Shown here piece by piece: positions 1-6,924 of a stretch of 10,156 nucleotides of DNA. Origin of the DNA: CBFDBT01 sp965603115 (lineage in GTDB: Bacteria; Pseudomonadota; Alphaproteobacteria; Sphingomonadales; Kordiimonadaceae). Location of the stretch: positions 1 to 10,156 of the forward strand of contig CBFDBT010000096.1 of the NCBI GenBank assembly GCA_965603115.1. Direction: 5' to 3'. The notes beneath the pieces are model-generated. The model was not told the origin of the DNA. It made no database searches and worked only from the letters and a program-made list of their open reading frames with translations. The first letter of the stretch is position 1. Every line of letters begins with the position of its first letter. A program made the translations under genes and the position numbers.

Positions 1-17
1 AGCTGAGCTACTCGGCC
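1..17 (-). tRNA. tRNA gene, 5' end only (isotype unresolved)
   Basis: Read on the minus strand, the first 17 bases give GGCCGAG (acceptor stem), TA (positions 8 and 9), then GCTC and AGCT (D stem and start of the D loop). This is the standard tRNA opening. The rest of the gene, including the anticodon, lies beyond the left edge, so the isotype cannot be read. Elongator tRNA-Met in alphaproteobacteria has a very similar opening (GGCGGAGTAGCTCAGCT), so Met is a guess. The call rests on one short piece of sequence. Confidence 0.7.
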
Positions 18-65
18 ACATATAACTTGGACGCAACAGTGTTACAGTCCGTATCAACGCAGGCG

Positions 66-94
66 TTAATAGTTTAGATGGCGGCTGCTTGCAA
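66..94 (-). promoter_or_regulatory. Possible promoter for the left-edge tRNA
   Basis: On the minus strand, TTGCAA (89-94) and TATTAA (66-71) are separated by exactly 17 bases. Transcription would start roughly 40 bases before the tRNA 5' end, a normal leader length. Both hexamers match the sigma-70 consensus only partly, and the surrounding DNA is AT-rich, so chance matches are likely. Confidence 0.25.
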
Positions 95-194
95 GATTTA
101 TTTATACAATTTTTGTTAAAAATAATCCTGCTCCTCCTTCCCTCTTAATAAGAATGCAAATTGGCCCGATAGTGTTCTCGTTATTCCTGCGGCA

Positions 195-299
195 TTACGC
201 ATAGCTTCCAGTCTCTAAGCTTGCCATCTCTATTCTACTAGATTTAGCTACCAGAAGAGGTGGTTTTTCATCAAAAACTATAATGTATGGTTTACTCAT
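195..299 (-). CDS. Possible small protein, 34 aa, unrecognised
   Basis: A minus-strand ATG at 297-299 opens 34 codons ending in TAA at 195-197. The product begins MSKPYIIVFDEKPPLLVAKS, and its hydrophobic and charged residues look like real protein rather than random translation. An in-frame TGA lies just upstream, so this ATG would be the true start. Against it, the only Shine-Dalgarno-like bases (GGTGG) touch the ATG with no spacer, and I recognise no family. It could be a chance ORF or the remnant of a longer gene. Confidence 0.2.
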   Translation of the reverse strand: MSKPYIIVFDEKPPLLVAKSSRIEMASLETGSYA

Positions 300-335
300 C
301 CACCATCAAAATGAAGTAAAATTCATTCTAACTCC

Positions 336-390
336 TTGATATATATTATATTATATTTATAAGTTACTTTTTCTAAAATTTTAATATAAT
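336..390 (+). promoter_or_regulatory. Putative sigma-70-type promoter of the receiver gene
   Basis: TTGATA (336-341) and TATAAG (358-363) are 16 bases apart, each a five-of-six match to the consensus hexamers. A perfect TATAAT also occurs at 385-390 but has no good -35 partner. Either would give a short leader to the GTG start at 417. The stretch is so AT-rich that some matches are expected by chance. Confidence 0.35.
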
Positions 391-403
391 ATAAAATATT
401 GAT

Positions 404-410
404 GGGGAGA
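404..410 (+). promoter_or_regulatory. Ribosome binding site deciding a GTG start
   Basis: GGGGAGA ends six bases before GTG at 417. The first in-frame ATG is codon 49, inside the receiver fold, so this site supports the GTG as the true start. Confidence 0.6.
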
Positions 411-416
411 TAACGT

Positions 417-887
417 GTGAGCGAGAGTAATCTTGAAGGCTACAGTGTCTTATTGTGTTTTGAAAACAAACAAATAAGCAAACCTGTAAAACAGTTTTTT
501 AATCAACAAAAAGTTCAACAGGTCACTTTCGCCTTTAATAATGGTGAAGCTGCAGCGCACATGAATAAACACCAATTTAATTTATTCATTATTGATGATG
601 ATTTTCCAACACTTGGCGGCACGGAGTTTAGTCGCTTCATTCGCCTATGCGACGGAGATATGTCAGAAGCTCCAATCATCATGTATATGGGGAAACCTAG
701 TCTTGATAAAGTTAAGACAGCGATAAACGCAGGCATCAATGAAATTCTCGGGCCACCCTTTACAGTTGCCTCTCTAACAAAATACATTGAACATGTCACC
801 CGAAAGCCAAGGCCCTTCATTAGGACAGAAAATTATATTGGCCCTGCACGACTAGGTAGTGATGATTTAAACTATGTTTCAGCTTGA
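417..887 (+). CDS. Single-domain response regulator with degenerate receiver, 156 aa
   Basis: This is a receiver (REC) domain with a short tail and no output domain. Beta-1 is YSVLLCF (9-15). The usual acidic pair is reduced to E16-N17. The beta-3 strand ends at D60, the probable phospho-acceptor, four residues before P64 and eight before G68, as in CheY. Where CheY has Thr87, beginning beta-4 PIIMYM, this protein has M91. Where CheY has Lys109 (KPF), it has P113 (GPPF). The tail from residue 132, F-I-R-T-E-N-Y-I-G-P-A-R, matches the tail of many alphaproteobacterial single-domain regulators, where it usually continues in arginines; here it ends in acidic and polar residues. Such proteins act by protein contact, but the partner is unknown. 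Loss of Thr and Lys suggests altered or no phospho-switching (inference). The gene converges on mnmA, with the stops overlapping by 16 bases. Confidence 0.85.
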   Translation: MSESNLEGYSVLLCFENKQISKPVKQFFNQQKVQQVTFAFNNGEAAAHMNKHQFNLFIIDDDFPTLGGTEFSRFIRLCDGDMSEAPIIMYMGKPSLDKVKTAINAGINEILGPPFTVASLTKYIEHVTRKPRPFIRTENYIGPARLGSDDLNYVSA

Positions 888-2023
888 AGGCGCTTATCTG
901 CACTAACTGTTTTGTCTATCCAGCCACCACCCAGCAAGCGCGCACCGTCATAAAAAACCGCAGCCTGTCCTGGTGATACACCCGATTCAGGTTCATCAAA
1001 CGTAACATTGATGCACCCTGCCTCAGCTTGAAATATCTGTGCCGCAACACCTGAACAGGTCGAGCGCACCTTGATAGTTATATTAAGACCTTTTGTTGGA
1101 ATATCTTCACCAATCCAGTTTACATCTTTGACATGAATACCCGTGGTGAGCAGTGCTTCTTGCGGGCCAACAATCACTTGTTTTTTGGCAGCGTCTAATT
1201 TGATCACATAAAGCGGGTCAACTGTGCCGCCAATACCAATACCGCGGCGCTGACCGATGGTAAAACGCACAATACCGCCATGCTGTCCTAAAATATTACC
1301 GTCAAGATCAACTATATCGCCAGGTTCCATCGCGCCCGGGCGCAAGCGCTCAATCACGCTTACATATCCGCCCTCAGGCACAAAACAAATATCTTGGCTG
1401 TCGGGCTTATCCGCCACTTCCAGTCCATATTTTTCAGCCAATTCTCGGGTTTCTGCTTTACTCAAACCCCCCAAAGGAAACCGCAAATAATCGAGCTGTT
1501 CCATAGTGGTCGCAAAAAGAAAGTAGCTTTGATCTTTGCCACTGTCATCCCCGCGCAAAAGATGAGACTTACCATCGCTACCTACTATACGCTGAACATA
1601 ATGCCCTGTTGCCATACAGTCCGCACCAAGGTCCTTAGCGGTATCCAGAAGATCTTTAAACTTTACAGTTTGATTACATTTAACGCATGGAATAGGTGTT
1701 TCACCCTTGATATAACTATCGGCAAAGTCTTCCATGACTTGTTCTTTAAAGCGACTTTCATAGTCCAGCACATAATGTGGCATGCCCAGCGCTTCTGCTA
1801 CACGGCGTGCATCGTGGATATCTTGCCCCGCACAACAAGCGCCTTTTTTAGCAATTGCTACGCCGTGATCATAAAGTTGCAGGGTAATCCCGACCACATC
1901 ATAACCTTCTTCTTTCAAGAGGGCCGCGGTCACGGAACTGTCAACACCGCCAGACATAGCAACAACTACCCGCGTTTCAGCAGGCGTTTTATTAAATCCC
2001 AAACTATTCAGCTTATTAACCAT
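872..2023 (-). CDS. mnmA: tRNA-specific 2-thiouridylase MnmA
   Basis: MnmA thiolates U34 of the tRNAs for Lys, Glu and Gln, giving the s2U half of mnm5s2U. It uses ATP and sulfur delivered through a persulfide relay, in the cytoplasm. The 383-residue product has the PP-loop SGGVDSS (24-30), CCAGQDIHDARR (63-74), the catalytic C116 in CVKCN (113-117, with an extra C113 typical of alphaproteobacteria), ATGHY (138-142) and the second catalytic cysteine C213 in SQDICFVP. It is full length and intact. I chose the ATG at 2021-2023 because family members begin just before the N-S-L-G-F and T-R-V-V-V-A-M-S-G-G motifs. In-frame ATG (2093-2095) and TTG (2096-2098) starts would add 24 or 25 residues without a visible ribosome site or family support. 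The gene is divergent from fliK and convergent with the receiver gene; there is no functional link to flagella. Confidence 0.93.
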   Translation of the reverse strand: MVNKLNSLGFNKTPAETRVVVAMSGGVDSSVTAALLKEEGYDVVGITLQLYDHGVAIAKKGACCAGQDIHDARRVAEALGMPHYVLDYESRFKEQVMEDFADSYIKGETPIPCVKCNQTVKFKDLLDTAKDLGADCMATGHYVQRIVGSDGKSHLLRGDDSGKDQSYFLFATTMEQLDYLRFPLGGLSKAETRELAEKYGLEVADKPDSQDICFVPEGGYVSVIERLRPGAMEPGDIVDLDGNILGQHGGIVRFTIGQRRGIGIGGTVDPLYVIKLDAAKKQVIVGPQEALLTTGIHVKDVNWIGEDIPTKGLNITIKVRSTCSGVAAQIFQAEAGCINVTFDEPESGVSPGQAAVFYDGARLLGGGWIDKTVSADKRLQAET

Positions 2024-2211
2024 TCTCTGCTTTTTCCAAGACTTGTTATGCACGCTATATAAGGTTTTGTTGCTAGGGGGGCAAGGCTTTCCCATCAAAA
2101 ATTAAATATGCTCGGCAGAATGGGCCATTCCCCTTTTAGGTTTTTGTTTTAGAGATGCAATTGGTCTTATAAGTATCTGAAATACAATGGTTATTATAAC
2201 TTTTCAAAAAC

Positions 2212-2227
2212 TGGCACTACCTTTGCT
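2212..2227 (+). promoter_or_regulatory. Sigma-54 (-24/-12) promoter upstream of fliK
   Basis: TGGCAC (2212-2217) and TTGCT (2223-2227) match the RpoN consensus TGGCACG-N4-TTGCW at every fixed position but one. The GG and GC doublets are exactly ten bases apart. Transcription would start near 2238, about 29 bases before the fliK ATG. A sigma-54 site is expected for hook genes in flagellar hierarchies such as that of Caulobacter. An enhancer for an activator such as FlbD or a FleQ/FlrC-like protein was not identified. Confidence 0.8.
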
Positions 2228-2266
2228 TATTAAAGGGCGAACAAATAGTATAGGAGTTTTGAAATC

Positions 2267-4177
2267 ATGGATGCTGGAATAATGCTAAATATGCTAAAAG
2301 GCAATGCAGCGGCGACTACGCCCGCCGCAAGTGCTGACAAAAGCGTAATAAGCAAAAGCAACAATGATCAATCAAATGATTTTCCTGCCATGGTAGATGC
2401 TGTGAGCAAGGAAAAATCTACTCAAACTGAAGCGTTTCCCACAACTGACAAGGAAGAATACAAAACACTTTCGATGAATGTTAAGGGACAAGGTGTAATG
2501 CAGCCTGAAGGCGCGCAAGAGACGCTTGTGCAGGATGTCGTGCTAATCGAACCTGTCGTCGTTAAAAAAATTGTTTCTCAAAACAAGGCCCTCGCCAGCA
2601 AGCTTGATAGCTTAATTCAGTCTGGAGACGTTGAAGGCTATGCAGCTATTATGCAGAATATCAAAGCCATCGTAGAACAGATTAATGCTGGTGAATTTGA
2701 TATTTCAAATCTTGAAGGAATGCTGGTACAAGCGACTGATAGCACAGCTATGGTGGCACCTTCTGCTGAAAACAGTCTTTCTTCTACGCAAGCCGCGGCA
2801 CACTTCCAGCCTATAATGCAAGTTGGCACCACGCCTAATGCTCCAGGACAGCTTCCTGTTGATATACTAGTAGAGTTAGCCAATTTGGGCCAGTCACCGC
2901 TCCAGTCATCAGTAAGCGCAGGCGACAAGACTTTAAATACAATAGCGGCACCTATCGTGGCATCACAGTCAGCGCAAGCGACACCGAACCTTACACCCCA
3001 TACACCCCATACACCAGAATCCGCAGTAGCTACAGAGGCGACAGGTAAGGCCATTCATAATCCCGTCATCAATGGTCAGCTTAACAAAGAAACTGTTGGC
3101 CTTGCTGTTGCCTCGGCTGCTGCTTCTAAAATAGCAGGATCTGAGACATCACCCGCTTCACCTGTTGTTCCACAAACAAATCAGGTGCCAGTTGAGGGCG
3201 CAATATTGCCTCAACAAGCTGCGGTTCAGGCTACAATTAAATCTCATGCCCAACCTGCAGTACAAGCGCAGACAAATCATACAGCACATGCGGGGCAATC
3301 CCCTGTTGAAACTGGCAGTCCAACCAACAACAGTGGCCAAAGCACTGGCAATTCAAATTCAGAAAGCTATTCTCAGTCCGGCACATCTGGTCAAGGACAA
3401 AATGGAACTTCAAGCGGTCAAGGCCAGCAGCAAATGCAGGACAGGCCTACGCATCAGCAACTTGAAGTAAAAGCTGAAATAAAGGCGGAACACTCAACAA
3501 TAAAGGCAGCACACACAGCTGCAGTTCACAGCCCTACTGTAAATCCTCAGGCTTCACCTAAATTCGTGGAGATGCCGGCGCCAGAAACCGCCTCAAAAGC
3601 GATGGCTCCTGACCTGACTAATAGCCTCCCTGCAAACCCTGGTGGCGCTCCGGTCACGCAAGCATCCATAGCTCCAAAAGTTTTTGGTGGCACACTTAAC
3701 CCAAATCTTGCTAAAAATGTTGCCCAGCAGGTTGGTTTAGAAGTGACGCGCGCGGTCAATGCAGGCAATACTGAATTTACGGTAAAATTGAACCCAGTCG
3801 AGCTCGGTAAAGTCACTATTAAAATGGCTTTTGATAAGGATGGCGCAGCCTCCTTAAGAGTTTTAGCACAAAGCCCCGAGACAGTATCTCTATTACAGCG
3901 GGAAGTACGTGGATTAGAGCGCGCAATTGAAGCCGGTGGCATCAAAAGTGCTGAGGCGAATGTCTCTATAGAACTTGACCCTCAGCATGACGGGCAAAGT
4001 GCTGGTAAAGCTTTTGCCGAAGCCGCGCGAGATGAAATGGCAGAAGAAAACCGCAATAAAACTGCTGCCCTTAAAGCCAACGAAATGGCAACTAAGGCAG
4101 AAACTGAAGACGTAACCCCCCTAGAGCAAATCTTAGCACAGCTTGATAGTGCTAGTGGTTTGGACATTCGGGTTTAA
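2267..4177 (+). CDS. fliK: Flagellar hook-length control protein FliK
   Basis: FliK is an exported molecular ruler. It measures the growing hook and, through its C-terminal domain touching FlhB, switches export from hook to filament subunits. The 636-residue product has the typical structure: a long low-complexity N-terminal part rich in Ala, Gln, Pro and Thr, a Gly/Ser/Asn/Gln-rich stretch (about 340-395), then a compact Flg_hook domain (about 477-580) with the signature LNPVELGKVTI (508-518), as in the family's L-N-P-x-x-L-G-x-V. The C-terminal tail is charged and probably helical. The ATG at 2267 is preceded by GGAG ten bases upstream. It lies 22 bases before flgD, so the two are very likely co-transcribed from the sigma-54 site. 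Low similarity outside the C-terminal domain is normal for FliK. Confidence 0.9.
   Translation: MDAGIMLNMLKGNAAATTPAASADKSVISKSNNDQSNDFPAMVDAVSKEKSTQTEAFPTTDKEEYKTLSMNVKGQGVMQPEGAQETLVQDVVLIEPVVVKKIVSQNKALASKLDSLIQSGDVEGYAAIMQNIKAIVEQINAGEFDISNLEGMLVQATDSTAMVAPSAENSLSSTQAAAHFQPIMQVGTTPNAPGQLPVDILVELANLGQSPLQSSVSAGDKTLNTIAAPIVASQSAQATPNLTPHTPHTPESAVATEATGKAIHNPVINGQLNKETVGLAVASAAASKIAGSETSPASPVVPQTNQVPVEGAILPQQAAVQATIKSHAQPAVQAQTNHTAHAGQSPVETGSPTNNSGQSTGNSNSESYSQSGTSGQGQNGTSSGQGQQQMQDRPTHQQLEVKAEIKAEHSTIKAAHTAAVHSPTVNPQASPKFVEMPAPETASKAMAPDLTNSLPANPGGAPVTQASIAPKVFGGTLNPNLAKNVAQQVGLEVTRAVNAGNTEFTVKLNPVELGKVTIKMAFDKDGAASLRVLAQSPETVSLLQREVRGLERAIEAGGIKSAEANVSIELDPQHDGQSAGKAFAEAARDEMAEENRNKTAALKANEMATKAETEDVTPLEQILAQLDSASGLDIRV
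2993..3015 (+). repeat. 9-bp tandem repeat inside fliK (2.5 copies)
   Basis: The unit ACACCCCAT occurs at 2993-3001 and 3002-3010, followed by a partial ACACC. It encodes TPHTPHTPE in the non-conserved part of FliK. A gain or loss of a unit keeps the reading frame and alters length by three residues. Confidence 0.85.
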
Positions 4178-4199
4178 CGAGTAAGGTAAGGATAGAACA

Positions 4200-4883
4200 A
4201 TGGATATAGCTAGCCTCTTAAATGGTACAACAGTCGCTAATCCCAATACAGAATTGGCGGGCGGCAAGGCTGATGCCTCGGCTGCCAAGCTTGCAGATTC
4301 TTATGAGACTTTTCTAACTCTGCTTACGGCGCAAATGAAACACCAAGATCCAATGGATCCTATGAAATCAGGTGAATTTACACAGCAGCTCGTTGCTTTT
4401 TCTGGTGTTGAACAGCAAATTCAAGCCAATCAAAATCTTGAGAAATTATCCTTGCAACTGGCGCAAAATTCCATGAATTCAGCGGCATCTTATCTTGGCA
4501 AAACAGCCGTGGTGCAACATGACATAGCGACACTTCACTCAACTGGCGCCAAATGGGAATATCGTAACGATGTCGCCACGACCAGCATTGATTTAAATGT
4601 CAGAGATCTGGAAGGCAACATTGTTCACACAAGCGTTGGTGAAAGTGGGCTTGGTATGCAGAAATTCCATTGGGATGGCCTCGACAAAAATGGAAACCCA
4701 TTACCTGAAGGACCATACCAATTAGAGATAGTAGCCGAAAATACGGCTGGAGAACCAGTAGCCGTGGCTTCTTTCATTAAAGACGTCATCGTATCAATAG
4801 ATACGCAGGGGGCTGAACCAATTTACACTGTTGGTTCCGTCCCTGTAGGAGCGAGAGGCATTCTGGCTCTCTATAATAACTGA
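4200..4883 (+). CDS. flgD: Flagellar hook assembly protein FlgD (hook cap/scaffold)
   Basis: FlgD sits at the tip of the growing hook and allows FlgE subunits to add; it is discarded when the hook is complete. The 227-residue protein has the conserved N-terminal export/cap region with YETFLTLLTAQMKHQDPMDPM (about 35-55), then FTQQLVAFSGVEQQIQAN. After it come an FlgD Ig-like module (around residues 110-185, with F-H-W-D-G-L-D-x-N-G and E-G-P-Y-Q-L-E-I) and a C-terminal Tudor-like strand region. Length is normal for the family. The ATG at 4200 follows TAAGGTAAGGAT. It is 22 bases downstream of fliK and upstream of the hook gene it serves. Confidence 0.95.
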   Translation: MDIASLLNGTTVANPNTELAGGKADASAAKLADSYETFLTLLTAQMKHQDPMDPMKSGEFTQQLVAFSGVEQQIQANQNLEKLSLQLAQNSMNSAASYLGKTAVVQHDIATLHSTGAKWEYRNDVATTSIDLNVRDLEGNIVHTSVGESGLGMQKFHWDGLDKNGNPLPEGPYQLEIVAENTAGEPVAVASFIKDVIVSIDTQGAEPIYTVGSVPVGARGILALYNN

Positions 4884-4899
4884 GATTAGATATTAAATC

Positions 4900-4939
4900 G
4901 CCGCATCTGCGGCATCATCAACAGGTCGAAGTACCTGTT
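4900..4939 (+). other. Two small hairpins between flgD and flgE
   Basis: GCCGC-ATCT-GCGGC (4900-4913) and AACAGGT-CGAAGT-ACCTGTT (4920-4939) are perfect stems of 5 and 7 pairs. The second is followed only by TTAGG, not by a proper T-run. They may protect or partly terminate the fliK-flgD message, or act in the flgE leader. The rest of the 133-base gap holds the flgE ribosome site and no clear promoter. Confidence 0.45.
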
Positions 4940-5004
4940 TAGGCCAGCGCAAGTTGGCAGAGCAGAAAGCCCAAAGCAGTGAACTATGCAAAAGAGTTAA
5001 ATTT

Positions 5005-5010
5005 AGGAGA
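5005..5010 (+). promoter_or_regulatory. Ribosome binding site fixing the flgE start
   Basis: AGGAGA ends six bases before ATG at 5017. The open frame extends upstream to an ATG at 4954, but those extra 21 residues are charged and do not match FlgE, whereas MAFAALAAGVSGLQAF at 5017 does. Confidence 0.85.
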
Positions 5011-5016
5011 AACATT

Positions 5017-6807
5017 ATGGCATTCGCAGCTCTGGCAGCCGGTGTATCCGGGCTCCAAGCCTTTTCAGAAGGCGTAGGAGTAATTGCAGATAACATTACT
5101 AACGTAAATACTATTGGTTATAAAGAATCACGCATGCGTTTTAGAACGCTTGTGACGGAAACTTCCGCCGCAGCAACCTATTCACCAGGCGGTGTACAAA
5201 CCAAAACTGAAACTTTGGTTACAAAACAAGGTTTGGCTATCCCGACCAGCAATGCAACTGATCTGTCAATTGATGGTGCAGGCATGTTTGTTGTGAAAAA
5301 TTCAACCGGCGCTCAAACGCCAGGCGAATTTCTTTTCACACGCGCTGGTGCCTTTACCCAAGATAGCCAAGGCTTCTTGAAAAATACAGCTGGTCTGTAT
5401 TTAATGGGTTGGCCAACGGATGCTGCCGGCACCTTGCCGAGCAACAAAAACAATCTTGATGTCCTTCAGCCTATTAATATCAGTCAACTGACTGGTCAGG
5501 CAGAACCTACATCTGTGATTAGTTTGCGTGCTAACGTGAAATCTAGCACACCAATCAACGCGGCCTATACGCAAGTCGGTCAGATATCCAGCGATAACCC
5601 TCAGGCAACAACGATTGCTAGCGTGAGTGCAAACTTAGATTCTGCTACAGCGGTTAACGCGACCTATACAGTTGTGGGTGATCTGGCAGACGGCACAGCC
5701 ACTCCCGACTTTACAACCACCGTTCAAATAGTGGACGACTTGGGTAATTCGCATACAGTTCACGTTGCTGCGGCTAAAACTGCCGCCGATACATGGGCCT
5801 ATGAAGTTTACGCTGATACACCCGCCGATTTTGACGGAGTAGATCATCCGAATGGTCTTATCATGAACGGTAACTTGAACTTTAACGGTGATGGCTCCCT
5901 CAATCTTGGTGGGTCGACCTTTGTGCCAAGCGCAACGCCTACAGTAAACTATACGTCAGCCGCAGCAGACCAGCCCGTTAACTTGTTCTTTGGCACAGAC
6001 GGCGCTTTTGATGGCTTCGGTCAAATTGCTGCAGCCACAGCCCTAACTTCAGCCACGTCAGATGGTTATACCACTGGCGTCTCTGCTGACTTTGAAACCA
6101 ATGTCGAAATATATGACAGTTTGGGAGGTATCCATACGGTGATTATTGGCGTAGCCAAAACTGGTATTAATACATGGGCCTATGAAGTTTATGGTGATGT
6201 TCCAAGTGAATATGACCCTGTAGCTCACCCGAACGGGCTTATCATAAATGGTACTCTATCCTTTAACACAGACGGAACGCTTAACCTTGCTAGCACAACT
6301 TTCTCACCAAGTGAGGCACCGACGATCCAATACACTACTGGAGCCTCAAGCTCACCGGTGTCCATGAATTTTGGTACAGACGGTACGGCGGATGGTTTCT
6401 CACAGTTTGATACAATATCAACCGTGATTTCAACAGCTGTTGATGGTGCTGTCTTTGGTAACGTAACAGGGGTTTCAATTGATAATGCTGGTGTTGTTGT
6501 GGCGCTGTTTGATAACGGCCTGTCTCGAAAAGTATTCCAGTTGCCTATCGCAACATTCCCGAATGCGGATGGTCTACAGCGCAGACGCGGTAATGCATAT
6601 GGTGTTTCAGATTTTTCTGGTAAATTTACCATGGTGCAAGCCGGAACCGCCGGTGGTGGTACTATGTCATCAAATGCACTCGAAGGATCCACTGTGGATT
6701 TGGCCAATGAATTTGCGGAGCTCATTAAAACACAACGAGCCTTCTCAGCTTCAACCAAAATCATCACAACCGCGGATGAAATCCTAACAGAACTGACACG
6801 TATTTAA
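5017..6807 (+). CDS. flgE: Flagellar hook protein FlgE, enlarged by an internal duplication
   Basis: FlgE polymerises into the hook, the flexible joint between rod and filament; it is exported by the flagellar type III system. The 596-residue protein begins with the N-terminal D0 helix and the rod/hook signature ADNITNVNTIGYKES (about 25-39). It ends with the matching C-terminal D0 helix, FAELIKTQRAFSASTKIITTADEILTEL. It is much longer than the enteric protein (about 400 residues) but close to the Caulobacter hook protein. The extra length is in the surface domains, where residues 232-336 and 359-463 are a gapless duplication (60 of 105 identical by hand count). A smaller repeat pairs residues 169-188 with 202-221. 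The family is certain; the effect of the duplication on hook curvature or surface is not known. Confidence 0.96.
   Translation: MAFAALAAGVSGLQAFSEGVGVIADNITNVNTIGYKESRMRFRTLVTETSAAATYSPGGVQTKTETLVTKQGLAIPTSNATDLSIDGAGMFVVKNSTGAQTPGEFLFTRAGAFTQDSQGFLKNTAGLYLMGWPTDAAGTLPSNKNNLDVLQPINISQLTGQAEPTSVISLRANVKSSTPINAAYTQVGQISSDNPQATTIASVSANLDSATAVNATYTVVGDLADGTATPDFTTTVQIVDDLGNSHTVHVAAAKTAADTWAYEVYADTPADFDGVDHPNGLIMNGNLNFNGDGSLNLGGSTFVPSATPTVNYTSAAADQPVNLFFGTDGAFDGFGQIAAATALTSATSDGYTTGVSADFETNVEIYDSLGGIHTVIIGVAKTGINTWAYEVYGDVPSEYDPVAHPNGLIINGTLSFNTDGTLNLASTTFSPSEAPTIQYTTGASSSPVSMNFGTDGTADGFSQFDTISTVISTAVDGAVFGNVTGVSIDNAGVVVALFDNGLSRKVFQLPIATFPNADGLQRRRGNAYGVSDFSGKFTMVQAGTAGGGTMSSNALEGSTVDLANEFAELIKTQRAFSASTKIITTADEILTELTRI
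5710..6024 (+). repeat. FlgE internal repeat, copy A
   Basis: Residues 232-336 of FlgE form the first copy of a 105-residue module. Landmarks are D-D-L-G-x-x-H-T-V, T-W-A-Y-E-V-Y, H-P-N-G-L-I, D-G-x-L-N-L and F-G-T-D-G. Copy B follows after a 22-residue linker, with a fixed offset of 127 residues (381 bases) and no gaps. Confidence 0.9.
6091..6405 (+). repeat. FlgE internal repeat, copy B
   Basis: Residues 359-463 align without gaps to copy A, with 60 of 105 positions identical. At DNA level the longest exact match I saw is 22 bases, around the T-W-A-Y-E-V-Y codons (from 5789 in copy A and 6170 in copy B). Many other codons differ at third positions, so the duplication is not recent. Confidence 0.9.
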
Positions 6808-6846
6808 ATAATACCTATCTAGTTCGATAACTCTTTTGCACCTATT

Positions 6847-6883
6847 GGCGGAGCTGACAAGAAACTTTCTTGCTGGCCCCGCC
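6847..6883 (+). terminator. Long hairpin after flgE, possible terminator
   Basis: Two 18-base arms (6847-6864 and 6866-6883) flank a single C. They pair at 16 of 18 positions, counting two G-T pairs; some inner A-T pairs must open to form a loop. The outer stem is GC-rich (GGCGG/CCGCC). No T-run follows directly; the next bases form a second small stem, TCTGG-CGCTAT-CCAGA (6884-6899). It stands 39 bases after the flgE stop and before the sciP promoter. It could terminate or protect the 3' end of the hook-operon mRNA. Confidence 0.45.
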
Positions 6884-6924
6884 TCTGGCGCTATCCAGAT
6901 ATTAGATAAAATTCTAACCATCAA

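Larger units (their letters stand above)
18..416. other. AT-rich intergenic region with no convincing gene
   Basis: About 400 bases lie between the tRNA end and the receiver gene. They become very AT-rich after about 330, with runs of alternating A and T. I see no conserved RNA, transposon end or long ORF. The only items of note are the weak tRNA promoter, a 34-codon minus-strand ORF (195-299) and the putative promoter of the receiver gene. Confidence 0.6.

Noticed and set aside
1394..2062. Long plus-strand open frame opposite mnmA (222 codons)
   Set aside because: It is wholly antisense to the well-conserved mnmA, and its translation shows no recognisable motif.
2024..2098. N-terminal extension of MnmA from ATG 2093-2095 or TTG 2096-2098
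   Set aside because: No ribosome site is visible there, and the family begins near the N-S-L-G-F motif downstream. I kept the ATG at 2021-2023, though the longer form is not excluded.
4955..4970. A sigma-54-like site before flgE (TGGCA ... AAGC)
   Set aside because: The GG and GC doublets are 11 bases apart instead of 10, and the -12 element lacks TTGC. A shifted spacing is usually inactive.
4954..5016. An upstream in-frame ATG that would add 21 residues to FlgE
   Set aside because: The added residues are charged and unlike any FlgE start, while ATG at 5017 has a strong ribosome site and begins the conserved helix.
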